This document shows positions 51,649-61,010 of a DNA stretch of 64,000 nucleotides, piece by piece. This stretch comes from Pseudomonas sp. Irchel s3h14 (lineage in GTDB: Bacteria; Pseudomonadota; Gammaproteobacteria; Pseudomonadales; Pseudomonadaceae): contig NZ_FYDJ01000012.1 in assembly GCF_900187425.1 (NCBI RefSeq), forward strand, positions 62,001-126,000, given 5' to 3'. How positions within the stretch are numbered: the stretch's first letter is position 1; each line of letters begins with the position of its first letter. A program made the translations under genes and the position numbers. A model generated the notes under the pieces. It worked only from the letters and a program-made list of their open reading frames with translations, had not been told where the DNA came from and did not search any database.

Positions 51649-53008
51649 AGCCTTGAAACTGAGCGAACTGACCGGCGCGCTGAATGCCCGCTTGGTCACT
51701 GCCGATGCCAGCTTCGACGGCGTCAGCATCGACAGCCGCGCTATCAAACCAGGCCAGCTCTTTATTGCCCTGACCGGCCCGCGCTTCGATGGTCATGACT
51801 ATCTGAATGACGTCGCCGCAAAAGGCGCCGTAGCGGCGCTGGTCGAGCGCGAAGTCGCCGACAGCACACTGCCGCAATTGCTGGTGAAAGATACTCGTCA
51901 GGCGCTGGGGCAACTCGGCGCGTTGAACCGTGCGGCTTACACCCATCCCGTTGCGGCCATCACCGGTTCCAGCGGCAAGACCACGGTCAAGGAAATGCTC
52001 GCCAGCATCCTGCGCACGCGCGGTCCGGTGTTGGCGACCCGTGGCAACCTGAACAATGATCTCGGCGTTCCGCTGACCCTGCTCGAACTCGCACCGGAAC
52101 ATACCGCTGCGGTGATCGAACTGGGTGCTTCGCGGCTCGGCGAAATTGCCTACACCGTCGGCATGACCAAGCCTCATGTGGCCGTGCTCAACAACGCAGG
52201 GACCGCCCACGTCGGCGAGTTCGGCGGGCCGGAAAAAATCGTTGAAGCCAAGGGCGAGATTATTGAAGGGCTGGATGCCGATGGCGTCGCCGTTCTCAAT
52301 CTTGACGACAAGGCGTTCGACATCTGGAAGACCCGCGCTGCCGGTCGCAAAGTGCTGACCTTCGCCTTGAGCAATGTCAGCGCCGATTTCTACGCCAGCG
52401 ATCTGGACCGCGACGCTCGCGGTTGCCCGGCGTTCAACCTGCACACTCCTGCAGGTATGGAGCGCGTTCAACTGAACTTGCTCGGCACCCATAACGTCGC
52501 CAATGCCATGGCCGCCGCCGCTGCCGCCCATGCGCTGGGCGTGTCGCTGTTCGGCATCGCCACCGGCCTTGGTGCGGTGCAGCCGGTCAAGGGCCGCACC
52601 GTCGCGCAACTGGCCAGCAATGGCATGCGCGTAATCGATGACACGTACAACGCGAACCCCACCTCCATGTGCGCCGCCGTTGATATACTCGCCGGCTTTT
52701 CCGGTCGCACCGTTCTGGTGCTCGGGGATATCGGCGAGTTGGGCGATTGGGCGGAGCAGGGGCACCGCGATGTGGGCGAGTACGCCCGCGGCAAGGTTTC
52801 CGCGCTTTACGCTGTCGGGCCAATGATGGCTCACGCCGTGAACGCTTTCGGTCCACAGGCCTTTCACTTCAGCACTCAGGCTGAACTGATCAAGGCCCTC
52901 GGCGCCGAGCAAGACACAAACACCACCATTTTGATCAAGGGATCGCGCAGCGCTGCGATGGAAAACATCGTCGCCGCTTTGTGCGGGACCAGCCTGGAGA
53001 AACATTAA
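51641..53008 (+). CDS. murF: UDP-MurNAc-tripeptide:D-Ala-D-Ala ligase MurF
   Basis: A 455-residue Mur ligase that completes the pentapeptide. The P-loop is GSSGKTTVKEML (about 108-119), and NNDLGVPLTLLEL and HLGRIAYT-like (SRLGEIAYTVGM) blocks follow. NANPTSM appears as YNANPTSMCAA, a MurF hallmark. Its start lies inside the end of murE and its stop overlaps the mraY start (TAATG). Confidence 0.97.
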   Translation: MLKALKLSELTGALNARLVTADASFDGVSIDSRAIKPGQLFIALTGPRFDGHDYLNDVAAKGAVAALVEREVADSTLPQLLVKDTRQALGQLGALNRAAYTHPVAAITGSSGKTTVKEMLASILRTRGPVLATRGNLNNDLGVPLTLLELAPEHTAAVIELGASRLGEIAYTVGMTKPHVAVLNNAGTAHVGEFGGPEKIVEAKGEIIEGLDADGVAVLNLDDKAFDIWKTRAAGRKVLTFALSNVSADFYASDLDRDARGCPAFNLHTPAGMERVQLNLLGTHNVANAMAAAAAAHALGVSLFGIATGLGAVQPVKGRTVAQLASNGMRVIDDTYNANPTSMCAAVDILAGFSGRTVLVLGDIGELGDWAEQGHRDVGEYARGKVSALYAVGPMMAHAVNAFGPQAFHFSTQAELIKALGAEQDTNTTILIKGSRSAAMENIVAALCGTSLEKH

Positions 53009-54090
53009 TGCTGCTGCTGCTAGCGGAGTATCTGCAACAGTTCTACAAAGGCTTCGCGGTCTTTCAGTACCTGACCCTGCGCGGGATTCTCGGTGTGCTG
53101 ACCGCGTTGGTTTTGTCGCTGTGCTATGGCCCGTGGATGATCCGCACTTTACAGAACCGTCAGATCGGTCAATCCGTTCGTAACGACGGTCCGCAATCGC
53201 ACCTGTCCAAATCCGGCACCCCGACCATGGGCGGCGCGCTGATCCTGTCGTCCATCGGCGTCAGCACGTTGCTTTGGGCTGACCTGAGCAACCGTTACGT
53301 GTGGACCGTGCTGCTGGTGACTTTGCTGTTCGGCGCCATCGGCTGGGTCGACGACTACCGCAAAGTGATCGAGAAGAACTCCCGTGGCTTGCCGAGCCGC
53401 TGGAAGTACTTCTGGCAATCGGTGTTCGGCCTGGGCGCGGCGATCTTCCTTTATATGACTGCAGCGACGCCGGTGGAAACCACCCTGATCCTGCCGATGC
53501 TCAAGGACCACAGCATTCCGCTGGGCATAGGCTTCGTCGTCCTGACCTACTTCGTGATCGTCGGCTCGAGCAACGCGGTCAACCTGACCGACGGCCTCGA
53601 CGGTCTGGCGATCATGCCCACCGTAATGGTCGGCGGCGGGTTGGGCATTTTCTGCTACCTGTCGGGTAACGTGAAATTCGCTGAATACCTGCTGATTCCG
53701 TATGTCCCGGGCGCAGGCGAGTTGATCGTTTTCTGCGGCGCCTTGATCGGCGCGGGCCTCGGGTTCCTCTGGTTCAACACGTATCCGGCTCAGGTGTTCA
53801 TGGGCGACGTCGGCGCACTGGCGCTGGGCGCGGCACTGGGCACCATTGCGGTGATCGTCCGTCAGGAAATCGTCCTGTTCATCATGGGCGGCGTGTTCGT
53901 GATGGAGACCCTGTCAGTCGTCATCCAGGTTGCTTCCTTTAAGCTCACCGGTCGCCGTGTGTTCCGCATGGCACCGATACACCACCACTTTGAACTCAAG
54001 GGCTGGCCCGAGCCACGCGTGATCGTCCGTTTCTGGATCATCACCGTGATTCTCGTGCTGGTTGGCCTTGCCACCCTGAAGCTGAGGTAG
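53008..54090 (+). CDS. mraY: Phospho-MurNAc-pentapeptide transferase MraY
   Basis: A 360-residue polytopic inner-membrane enzyme making lipid I from UDP-MurNAc-pentapeptide and undecaprenyl phosphate. It has about ten helices. The Asp-rich active-site blocks are WVDDYRKV (about 112-119) and NLTDGLDGLA (about 190-199), plus MGDVGALALG. MAPIHHHFELKGW carries the conserved His-His-His. The ATG at 53008 gives exactly the usual 360 residues. Confidence 0.98.
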   Translation: MLLLLAEYLQQFYKGFAVFQYLTLRGILGVLTALVLSLCYGPWMIRTLQNRQIGQSVRNDGPQSHLSKSGTPTMGGALILSSIGVSTLLWADLSNRYVWTVLLVTLLFGAIGWVDDYRKVIEKNSRGLPSRWKYFWQSVFGLGAAIFLYMTAATPVETTLILPMLKDHSIPLGIGFVVLTYFVIVGSSNAVNLTDGLDGLAIMPTVMVGGGLGIFCYLSGNVKFAEYLLIPYVPGAGELIVFCGALIGAGLGFLWFNTYPAQVFMGDVGALALGAALGTIAVIVRQEIVLFIMGGVFVMETLSVVIQVASFKLTGRRVFRMAPIHHHFELKGWPEPRVIVRFWIITVILVLVGLATLKLR

Positions 54091-54095
54091 AACGA

Positions 54096-55442
54096 GTGTC
54101 TCTGATCGCTTCTGACCACTTCCGCATCGTTGTCGGCCTCGGCAAGAGCGGCATGTCCCTGGTTCGCTTCCTGGCGAACCGGGGCACGTCGTTTGCTGTC
54201 GCCGATACGCGGGAAAATCCACCGGAACTGGCCACGCTCAAACGTGACTATCCGCACGTGGAAGTGCGTTGTGGCGAGCTGGACGTCGAATTCCTGTGCC
54301 GCGCCGACGAGCTCTACGTGAGCCCCGGTCTGGCGCTGGCGACCCCGGCCCTGCAGGCCGCCGCCGCCCGTGGCGTGAAATTGTCCGGTGACATCGAGCT
54401 GTTCGCGCGTAACGCGAAGGCGCCGATCGTTGCCATCAGCGGTTCCAACGCGAAAAGCACCGTCACCACGTTGGTGGGCGAGATGGCCGCAGCGGCCGGC
54501 AAGCGCGTCGCCGTCGGTGGCAACCTCGGCACGCCGGCGCTGGACCTGCTCAGCGACGACGTCGAGCTGTACGTGATGGAACTGTCGAGCTTCCAGCTCG
54601 AAACCACCGATCAGCTCAACGCCGAAGTGGCGACCGTGCTCAACGTCAGCGAAGACCACATGGACCGCTACAGCGGTCTGCCGGCCTATCACCTGGCCAA
54701 GCACCGGATCTTCCGGGGTGCCAGGCAGTTTGTGGTCAACCGTCAGGATGCTCTGAGCCGTCCGCTGATTGGCGAAGGTCAGCCATGCTGGACCTTCGGT
54801 TTGAGCAAGCCTGATTTCAAGGCGTTCGGTATCCGCGAAGAAGACGGCGAGAAGTACCTGGCCTTTGAATTCCAGAACCTGATGCCGGTGCGCGAGTTGA
54901 AAATTCGCGGCGCACACAACCAGTCCAACGCCTTGGCGGCATTGGCGCTGGGTCACGCCGTCGGCCTGCCGTTCGACGCCATGCTCTCGAGCCTGCGTAC
55001 CTTTACCGGGCTTGAGCATCGCTGCCAATGGGTCCGTGACCTGAATGGCGTGAGCTACTACAACGATTCCAAAGCCACCAACGTCGGCGCCGCACTGGCT
55101 GCCATCGAAGGTCTGGGCGCGGACATCGACGGCAAGCTCGTGCTGATCGCCGGTGGCGACGGCAAGGGTGCCGAGTTCAAGGACCTGCGTGATCCGGTGG
55201 CGGCCAACTGCCGCGCCGTGGTGCTGATGGGCCGTGACTCCGAGCTGATCGCTCAGGCCATCGGCGATGCCGTGCCACTGATTCGCGTCAACTCGCTGAT
55301 CGAAGCGGTCGAGCAATGCCGCGCCATCGCAGAGACAGGCGACGCTGTGTTGTTGTCGCCTGCTTGCGCCAGTTTCGACATGTTCAAGAACTACGAAGAC
55401 CGTGGTCACCAGTTCGTCCGCGCTGTGGAGGATCTGGTATGA
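54096..55442 (+). CDS. murD: UDP-MurNAc-L-Ala:D-Glu ligase MurD
   Basis: A 448-residue Mur ligase adding D-glutamate. The N-terminal nucleotide-binding segment is VVGLGKSGMSLVRFL, the ATP loop is GSNAKSTVTTLVGEMA (about 113-128), and NVSEDHMDRY and LLSPACASFDMFKNYEDRG are MurD signatures. The start is GTG at 54096, with GAGG upstream. Its stop overlaps the ftsW ATG. Confidence 0.97.
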   Translation: MSLIASDHFRIVVGLGKSGMSLVRFLANRGTSFAVADTRENPPELATLKRDYPHVEVRCGELDVEFLCRADELYVSPGLALATPALQAAAARGVKLSGDIELFARNAKAPIVAISGSNAKSTVTTLVGEMAAAAGKRVAVGGNLGTPALDLLSDDVELYVMELSSFQLETTDQLNAEVATVLNVSEDHMDRYSGLPAYHLAKHRIFRGARQFVVNRQDALSRPLIGEGQPCWTFGLSKPDFKAFGIREEDGEKYLAFEFQNLMPVRELKIRGAHNQSNALAALALGHAVGLPFDAMLSSLRTFTGLEHRCQWVRDLNGVSYYNDSKATNVGAALAAIEGLGADIDGKLVLIAGGDGKGAEFKDLRDPVAANCRAVVLMGRDSELIAQAIGDAVPLIRVNSLIEAVEQCRAIAETGDAVLLSPACASFDMFKNYEDRGHQFVRAVEDLV

Positions 55443-56656
55443 GCCTGATGAACATCATCAAGCCCTATCCGTCGCCGATCATCACCGGGCGCGGCATCGA
55501 CCTCGACTTCCCGATGCTCGCCGGCTGCCTGGCGTTGATCGGCCTCGGGCTGGTGATGATTGCATCGGCCTCGACCGAAGTGGCGGCTGTGCAGTCGGGC
55601 AGCGCCCTGTATTACATGATTCGCCACCTTATCTACATCGTGCTGGGCCTGGGTGCCTGCATCGTCACCATGATGATTCCGATCGCCACCTGGCAACGCC
55701 TGGGCTGGCTGATGCTGATTGGTGCGTTCGGTTTGCTGGTGATGGTGATCATCCCGGGGATCGGCCGAGAAGTGAACGGTTCGATGCGCTGGATCGGCTT
55801 CAGTTTCTTCAACGTTCAGCCCTCCGAGATCGCCAAGGTGTTTGTGGTGATCTACCTCGCCGGTTATCTGGTGCGTCGCCAGAAAGAAGTGCGTGAAAGC
55901 TGGATGGGCTTCTTCAAGCCGTTCATCGTTCTGCTGCCAATGGCGGGTCTATTGCTGATGGAGCCAGACTTCGGTGCCACGGTTGTAATGATGGGCGCAG
56001 CGGCGGCGATGCTGTTCCTCGGCGGAGTCGGGCTGTTCCGTTTTTCCTTGATGGTTGTCCTGGCGGTCGCGGCGGTGGTGTTGTTGATTCAAGTGCAGCC
56101 GTATCGAATGGCGCGCCTGACCAACTTCGCGGATCCGTGGGCCGACCAGTTCGGTGCCGGCTATCAGTTGTCTCAAGCGTTGATCGCTTTTGGTCGCGGC
56201 GAATGGCTGGGCGTTGGCCTGGGCAACAGCGTGCAGAAACAGTTCTACCTGCCAGAAGCCCACACCGACTTCGTGTTCTCGGTCCTGGCCGAAGAACTGG
56301 GTGCCGTGGGTTCTTTGTGCACGGTAGCGTTGTTCGTCTTTGTTTGTATCCGTGGCATGTACATCGGTTATTGGGCCGAGAAGGCCAAGCAATTTTTCGC
56401 CGCCTACATCGCGTACGGCTTGTCGTTCCTGTGGATTGGTCAGTTCCTGATCAACATCGGGGTGAACGTCGGCCTGCTGCCGACCAAGGGTCTGACCCTG
56501 CCGTTCCTCAGTTATGGCGGTAGCTCGTTGGTGATCTGCTGTGCCTGTCTCGGCTTGTTGCTGCGCATCGAGTGGGAAAGTCGAACCCACTTGGGCAGCG
56601 AAGAGATGGAGTTCCATGAGAGCGACTTCGCTGAGGAGCCGACCCATGGGCGCTAA
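55439..56656 (+). CDS. ftsW: Septal peptidoglycan glycosyltransferase FtsW
   Basis: A 405-residue SEDS-family membrane protein with ten predicted helices that polymerises lipid II at the septum together with FtsI. Family blocks are GREVNGSMRWI, QPSEIAKVF, EPDFGATVV, GRGEWLGVGLGNSVQK, AHTDFVFSVLAEELG and LPFLSYGGSS. The ATG at 55439 overlaps the murD stop; frames upstream lie in murD. The acidic C-terminal tail is cytoplasmic. Confidence 0.97.
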   Translation: MSLMNIIKPYPSPIITGRGIDLDFPMLAGCLALIGLGLVMIASASTEVAAVQSGSALYYMIRHLIYIVLGLGACIVTMMIPIATWQRLGWLMLIGAFGLLVMVIIPGIGREVNGSMRWIGFSFFNVQPSEIAKVFVVIYLAGYLVRRQKEVRESWMGFFKPFIVLLPMAGLLLMEPDFGATVVMMGAAAAMLFLGGVGLFRFSLMVVLAVAAVVLLIQVQPYRMARLTNFADPWADQFGAGYQLSQALIAFGRGEWLGVGLGNSVQKQFYLPEAHTDFVFSVLAEELGAVGSLCTVALFVFVCIRGMYIGYWAEKAKQFFAAYIAYGLSFLWIGQFLINIGVNVGLLPTKGLTLPFLSYGGSSLVICCACLGLLLRIEWESRTHLGSEEMEFHESDFAEEPTHGR

Positions 56657-57716
56657 CGTATTGATCATGGCCGGCGGCACCGGTGGCCACGTGTTCCCGG
56701 CGCTGGCGTGTGCTCGCGAATTCCAGGCCCGTGGTTACACCGTGCATTGGCTCGGGACCCCGCGTGGCATCGAGAACGAACTGGTTCCAGTGGCCGGTAT
56801 CGAGCTGCATCGAATCAATGCCAGCGGTCTGCGTGGCAAGGGCAAGCTGTCCCTGCTCAAGGCACCGTTCATGTTGCTCAAGTCGATCTGGCAGGCGCGG
56901 GCGATCATTCGTCAGCTGCGGCCGGTGTGTGTCGTCGGCTTTGGTGGTTATGTGACCGGTCCTGGTGGCGTTGCAGCCAAACTGGCCGGCGTACCGGTGA
57001 TCGTTCACGAGCAGAACGCCGTGGCCGGTACCGCCAATCGGTTGCTGGTGCCGTTGGCCGCCCGAGTCTGTGAAGCGTTCCCCGACACCTTTACCCTGTC
57101 GGGCAGCCGTCGGACCACCGGTAACCCGGTGCGCACCGAGCTGTTCCTCGAAACACCGCGACAGGCCCTGGCCGGTCGCAAGGCGCGTTTGCTGATCCTG
57201 GGCGGAAGCCTGGGCGCAGAACCGTTGAACAAGTTGCTGCCTGAAGCCCTGTCGCAAGTCGCCCCCGACCTGCGCCCGGAAGTGTTTCATCAGGCTGGCA
57301 AAAACCACGATGAAGTGACTGCAGAGCGCTATCGCGCGGCTGGCGTCGAGGCGCAAGTGCAGCCTTTCATCAAAGACATGGCCCAAGCCTATGGCTGGGC
57401 CGACCTGGTGGTGTGCCGCGCAGGCGCGCTGACCATCAGTGAACTGGCCGCCGCCGGTCTGCCCTCGATGCTGGTGCCTTTGCCCCACGCGATCGACGAT
57501 CACCAGACCCGCAACGCCGATTATTTGGCCCGTGAAGGCGCTGCCTTCCTGATGCCGCAAAGAACGACTGGCGCAGCGGATCTTGCCGCACGCCTGACAG
57601 AGGTCCTGATGCAACCACAACGACTGACCGACATGGCCACCGCGGCACGCCGCCTGGCCAAACCCGATGCAACCCGTAACGTGGTCGATACCTGCCTGGA
57701 GGTGGCCCATGGTTGA
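56646..57716 (+). CDS. murG: Lipid II synthase MurG
   Basis: A 356-residue GT-B glycosyltransferase that adds GlcNAc to lipid I at the inner face of the membrane. The donor and lipid sites show MAGGTGGHVFPALA (8-21), GGYVTGPGG, HEQNAVAGTANR, GGSLGAEPLN and CRAGALTISELAAAGLPS. The ATG at 56646 lies 11 bases inside the end of ftsW. Its stop overlaps the murC start region. Confidence 0.97.
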   Translation: MGANVLIMAGGTGGHVFPALACAREFQARGYTVHWLGTPRGIENELVPVAGIELHRINASGLRGKGKLSLLKAPFMLLKSIWQARAIIRQLRPVCVVGFGGYVTGPGGVAAKLAGVPVIVHEQNAVAGTANRLLVPLAARVCEAFPDTFTLSGSRRTTGNPVRTELFLETPRQALAGRKARLLILGGSLGAEPLNKLLPEALSQVAPDLRPEVFHQAGKNHDEVTAERYRAAGVEAQVQPFIKDMAQAYGWADLVVCRAGALTISELAAAGLPSMLVPLPHAIDDHQTRNADYLAREGAAFLMPQRTTGAADLAARLTEVLMQPQRLTDMATAARRLAKPDATRNVVDTCLEVAHG

Positions 57717-59169
57717 GAATCAGAAAGCCATGCCGCAACCGGAAATGCGCCGCATCCGTCGCATCCACTTCGTCGGAATCGGCGGCGTGGGCATGTGCGG
57801 CATCGCCGAAGTGTTGCTGAACCTGGGCTATGAAGTGTCCGGTTCCGACCTGAAAGCTTCGCCGGTGACCGAGCGTCTCGAGTCCTTCGGCGCCCAGATC
57901 TTTATCGGCCACCGCGCCGAGAACACCGCGAACGCCGATGTACTGGTCACCTCCAGTGCCGTGAACACCTCCAACCCGGAAGTCGCCACCGCCCTGGAAC
58001 GCCGCATTCCGGTGGTGCCTCGCGCTGAAATGCTGGCTGAGCTGATGCGCTACCGCCACGGCATCGCCGTCGCCGGTACCCATGGCAAAACCACCACCAC
58101 CAGCCTGATCGCTTCGGTGTTTGCCGCCGGTGGCCTGGACCCTACATTCGTCATCGGTGGCCGTCTGAATGCCGCGGGCACCAATGCTCAGCTTGGCACC
58201 AGCCGTTACCTGATCGCCGAAGCCGACGAAAGCGACGCCAGCTTCCTGCACTTGCAGCCGCTGGTGGCCGTGGTCACCAACATCGACGCCGACCACATGG
58301 CGACCTACGACGGTGACTTCAACAAGCTGAAGAAAACCTTCGTCGAGTTCCTCCACAACCTGCCGTTCTACGGTCTGGCGGTGGTGTGCCTGGACGATCC
58401 GGTGGTGCGTGAAATCCTGCCGCAGGTGAAGCGTCCGACCGTCACTTACGGCTTCGGCGACGACTGCGATGTACGCGCAATCAATGTGCGTCAGCAGGGC
58501 ATGCAGACCTTCTTCACCGTGCTGCGTCCTGATCGCGATCCGCTGGATGTCTCGGTGAACATGCCGGGCAACCACAACGTGCTGAACGCACTGGCAACCA
58601 TCTGCATCGCCACCGACGAGGGCGTCAGCGATGAAGCCATCGTCCAGGGTTTGTCCGGGTTCCAGGGGGTCGGCCGACGCTTCCAGGTCTACGGCGAACT
58701 GCCGGTAGACGGTGGCAGTGTGATGCTGGTCGACGACTACGGTCACCACCCGACCGAAGTTGCCGCGGTGATCAAGGCCGTGCGCGGTGGCTGGCCGGAA
58801 CGCCGTCTGGTGATGGTCTACCAGCCGCACCGTTACAGCCGGACCCGCGACCTGTACGACGATTTCGTCAATGTGTTGGCCGACGCCAACGTCCTGCTGC
58901 TGATGGAAGTCTATCCGGCCGGTGAAGAACCGATCCCCGGTGCCGACAGCCGCAAGCTGTGCAACAGCATCCGTCAGCGCGGTCAGCTCGACCCGATCTA
59001 CATCGAGCGCGGTGTTGACCTCGCGCCCATCGTCAAGCCGCTGCTGCGTGCCGGCGACATCCTGCTGTGCCAGGGCGCCGGTGACATCGGTGGTCTTGCT
59101 CCAAAACTGTTGAAAAGTCCGTTGTTCGCAGGCGCCGTTGCTGCGCCGAGTGTGGGGAAGTTGAAATGA
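57709..59169 (+). CDS. murC: UDP-MurNAc:L-Ala ligase MurC
   Basis: A 486-residue Mur ligase adding the first L-alanine. HFVGIGGVGMCGIAEVL (20-36) begins the UDP-binding domain, GTHGKTTTTSL (123-133) is the P-loop, AEADESDASFLHL and DDYGHHPTEVAA follow, and QPHRYSRTRDLYDDF is a MurC signature. The ATG at 57709 lies within the end of murG. The ddlB ATG overlaps its stop. Confidence 0.97.
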   Translation: MVENQKAMPQPEMRRIRRIHFVGIGGVGMCGIAEVLLNLGYEVSGSDLKASPVTERLESFGAQIFIGHRAENTANADVLVTSSAVNTSNPEVATALERRIPVVPRAEMLAELMRYRHGIAVAGTHGKTTTTSLIASVFAAGGLDPTFVIGGRLNAAGTNAQLGTSRYLIAEADESDASFLHLQPLVAVVTNIDADHMATYDGDFNKLKKTFVEFLHNLPFYGLAVVCLDDPVVREILPQVKRPTVTYGFGDDCDVRAINVRQQGMQTFFTVLRPDRDPLDVSVNMPGNHNVLNALATICIATDEGVSDEAIVQGLSGFQGVGRRFQVYGELPVDGGSVMLVDDYGHHPTEVAAVIKAVRGGWPERRLVMVYQPHRYSRTRDLYDDFVNVLADANVLLLMEVYPAGEEPIPGADSRKLCNSIRQRGQLDPIYIERGVDLAPIVKPLLRAGDILLCQGAGDIGGLAPKLLKSPLFAGAVAAPSVGKLK

Positions 59170-60122
59170 CTGCTGCTTACGCCAACCTCGTCTCCACTAT
59201 TGCGCCGAAAGATTTCGGCCGCGTCGCCGTGCTCTTCGGCGGCAAGAGTGCCGAGCGTGAGGTTTCTCTCAAGTCGGGTAACGCGGTTCTCGACGCGCTG
59301 CTAAGCGCCGGTGTGGACGCGTTTGGTCTCGACGTGGGCGACGATCTTTTGCAGCGTCTGCTGAACGAAAAAATCGACCGCGCCTTCATCATTCTCCACG
59401 GTCGTGGCGGTGAAGACGGCAGCATGCAGGGCCTGCTGGAATGCCTGGGTATTCCGTACACCGGCAGCGGCATTCTGGCCTCGGCTCTGGCCATGGACAA
59501 GCTGCGCACCAAACAGGTCTGGCACAGCCTCGGTATTCCGACGCCACGCCATGCCGTGCTGAGCTCCGAGGCCGATTGTATTTCGGCGGCGACGGAACTG
59601 GGCTTCCCTTTGATCGTCAAACCGGCCCATGAAGGTTCAAGTATCGGGATGGCCAAAGTGACCTCCGCGTCGGAGTTGATCGATGCGTGGAAAGCGGCCA
59701 GTACCTACGATTCGCAAGTGTTGGTCGAGCAATGGATTCAAGGTCCGGAGTTCACCATCGCCACCCTGCGTGACCAGGTGTTGCCACCGATCGCCCTGGG
59801 CACGACGCACAGCTTCTACGACTACGACGCCAAGTACGTGGCTTCCGATACCCAGTACCGGATTCCGTGTGGCCTGGACAGCAACAAAGAAAAAGAACTG
59901 ATGGACCTCACGGCGAAAGCCTGTGAGGCGCTGGGTATCGCCGGTTGGGGCAGGGCTGACGTGATGCAGGACGCCGACGGGCAGTTCTGGTTCCTGGAAG
60001 TCAACACCGCGCCGGGCATGACCGATCACAGTCTGGTGCCGATGGCGGCTCGTGCTGCCGGTCTGGATTTCCAGCAACTGGTTCTGGCGATTCTGGCCGC
60101 AAGCATTGAGCCGCGAGGTTAA
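59166..60122 (+). CDS. ddlB: D-alanine--D-alanine ligase
   Basis: A 318-residue ATP-grasp enzyme making D-Ala-D-Ala. Conserved blocks are VLFGGKSAEREVSLKSG (early D-Ala site), LHGRGGEDGSMQGLLE, PYTGSG and KPAHEGSSIGM, and the metal-binding end WFLEVNTAPGMTDHSLVP. The linked position between murC and ftsQ marks it as the ddlB-type paralogue of the dcw cluster. ATG at 59166 overlaps the murC stop. Confidence 0.97.
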   Translation: MTAAYANLVSTIAPKDFGRVAVLFGGKSAEREVSLKSGNAVLDALLSAGVDAFGLDVGDDLLQRLLNEKIDRAFIILHGRGGEDGSMQGLLECLGIPYTGSGILASALAMDKLRTKQVWHSLGIPTPRHAVLSSEADCISAATELGFPLIVKPAHEGSSIGMAKVTSASELIDAWKAASTYDSQVLVEQWIQGPEFTIATLRDQVLPPIALGTTHSFYDYDAKYVASDTQYRIPCGLDSNKEKELMDLTAKACEALGIAGWGRADVMQDADGQFWFLEVNTAPGMTDHSLVPMAARAAGLDFQQLVLAILAASIEPRG

Positions 60123-60126
60123 GAGC

Positions 60127-60996
60127 ATGCAAGGCGCACAGCTGAGACATCAGCCCTCCGCACCGCCCGGCCGCAAGCCGGTACCGCGGGGTGCCAGCCG
60201 AATGGTGGCCAAAGAGCCGATGTCTGCGCGCCTGCCGAAAGCCAATTTTGGTTTTCTGAAATCCGTGTTCTGGCCGGTGCTGTTGGTCGCACTGGGTTTC
60301 GGTACTTACGAAGGCGCGCAGCGTTTGTTGCCGTACGCCGACCGGCCGATCACCAAGATCAACGTGCAGGGCGACTTGAGTTACATCAGTCAGCAAGCGG
60401 TGCAGCAGCGGATCGCCCCGTACGTGGCGTCGAGCTTCTTCACCATCGACCTGGCGAGCATGCGCACCGAGCTTGAAACGATGCCATGGATTGCCCACGC
60501 CGAAGTGCGTCGGGTGTGGCCGGATCAAGTGGTGATCCGCCTGGAAGAACAACTGCCGGTGGCCCGTTGGGGCGATGAGTCGCTGTTGAACAACCAGGGT
60601 CAGGCGTTCACCCCGCGTGAGCTGGCGAATTACGAACACTTGCCACAGCTGTTCGGCCCACAACGGGCCCAACAGCAAGTGATGCAGCAATACCAGGTGC
60701 TGAGCCAGATGCTCAGGCCGTTGGGCTTCTCGATTGCACGCCTGGAGTTGCGTGATCGAGGCAGCTGGTTCCTGACCACCGGCGCCGGTAGTGCGGGCCC
60801 GGGAATCGAACTGTTGCTGGGACGCGGCAACCTGCTGGAAAAGATGCGCCGCTTCATTGCCATCTATGACAAGACGCTTAAAGAACAGATTACGAACATT
60901 GCGCGCATCGATCTGCGCTACGCCAACGGCCTCGCTGTTGGCTGGCGGGAACCTGTAGCGCCCTCGACAGCCCAACCCGCTGTCGCGAAGAATTAA
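60127..60996 (+). CDS. ftsQ: Cell division protein FtsQ
   Basis: A 289-residue bitopic membrane protein. A basic cytoplasmic tail (about 1-45) is followed by one helix (about 46-66) and a periplasmic POTRA domain (about 75-145, including ITKINVQGDLSYISQQAVQQ). The FtsQ domain then runs to about 275. It recruits FtsB and FtsL to the septum. The ATG at 60127 follows AAGAG directly after the ddlB stop. Confidence 0.95.
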   Translation: MQGAQLRHQPSAPPGRKPVPRGASRMVAKEPMSARLPKANFGFLKSVFWPVLLVALGFGTYEGAQRLLPYADRPITKINVQGDLSYISQQAVQQRIAPYVASSFFTIDLASMRTELETMPWIAHAEVRRVWPDQVVIRLEEQLPVARWGDESLLNNQGQAFTPRELANYEHLPQLFGPQRAQQQVMQQYQVLSQMLRPLGFSIARLELRDRGSWFLTTGAGSAGPGIELLLGRGNLLEKMRRFIAIYDKTLKEQITNIARIDLRYANGLAVGWREPVAPSTAQPAVAKN

Positions 60997-61010
60997 GAAG
61001 AGGCAGGACC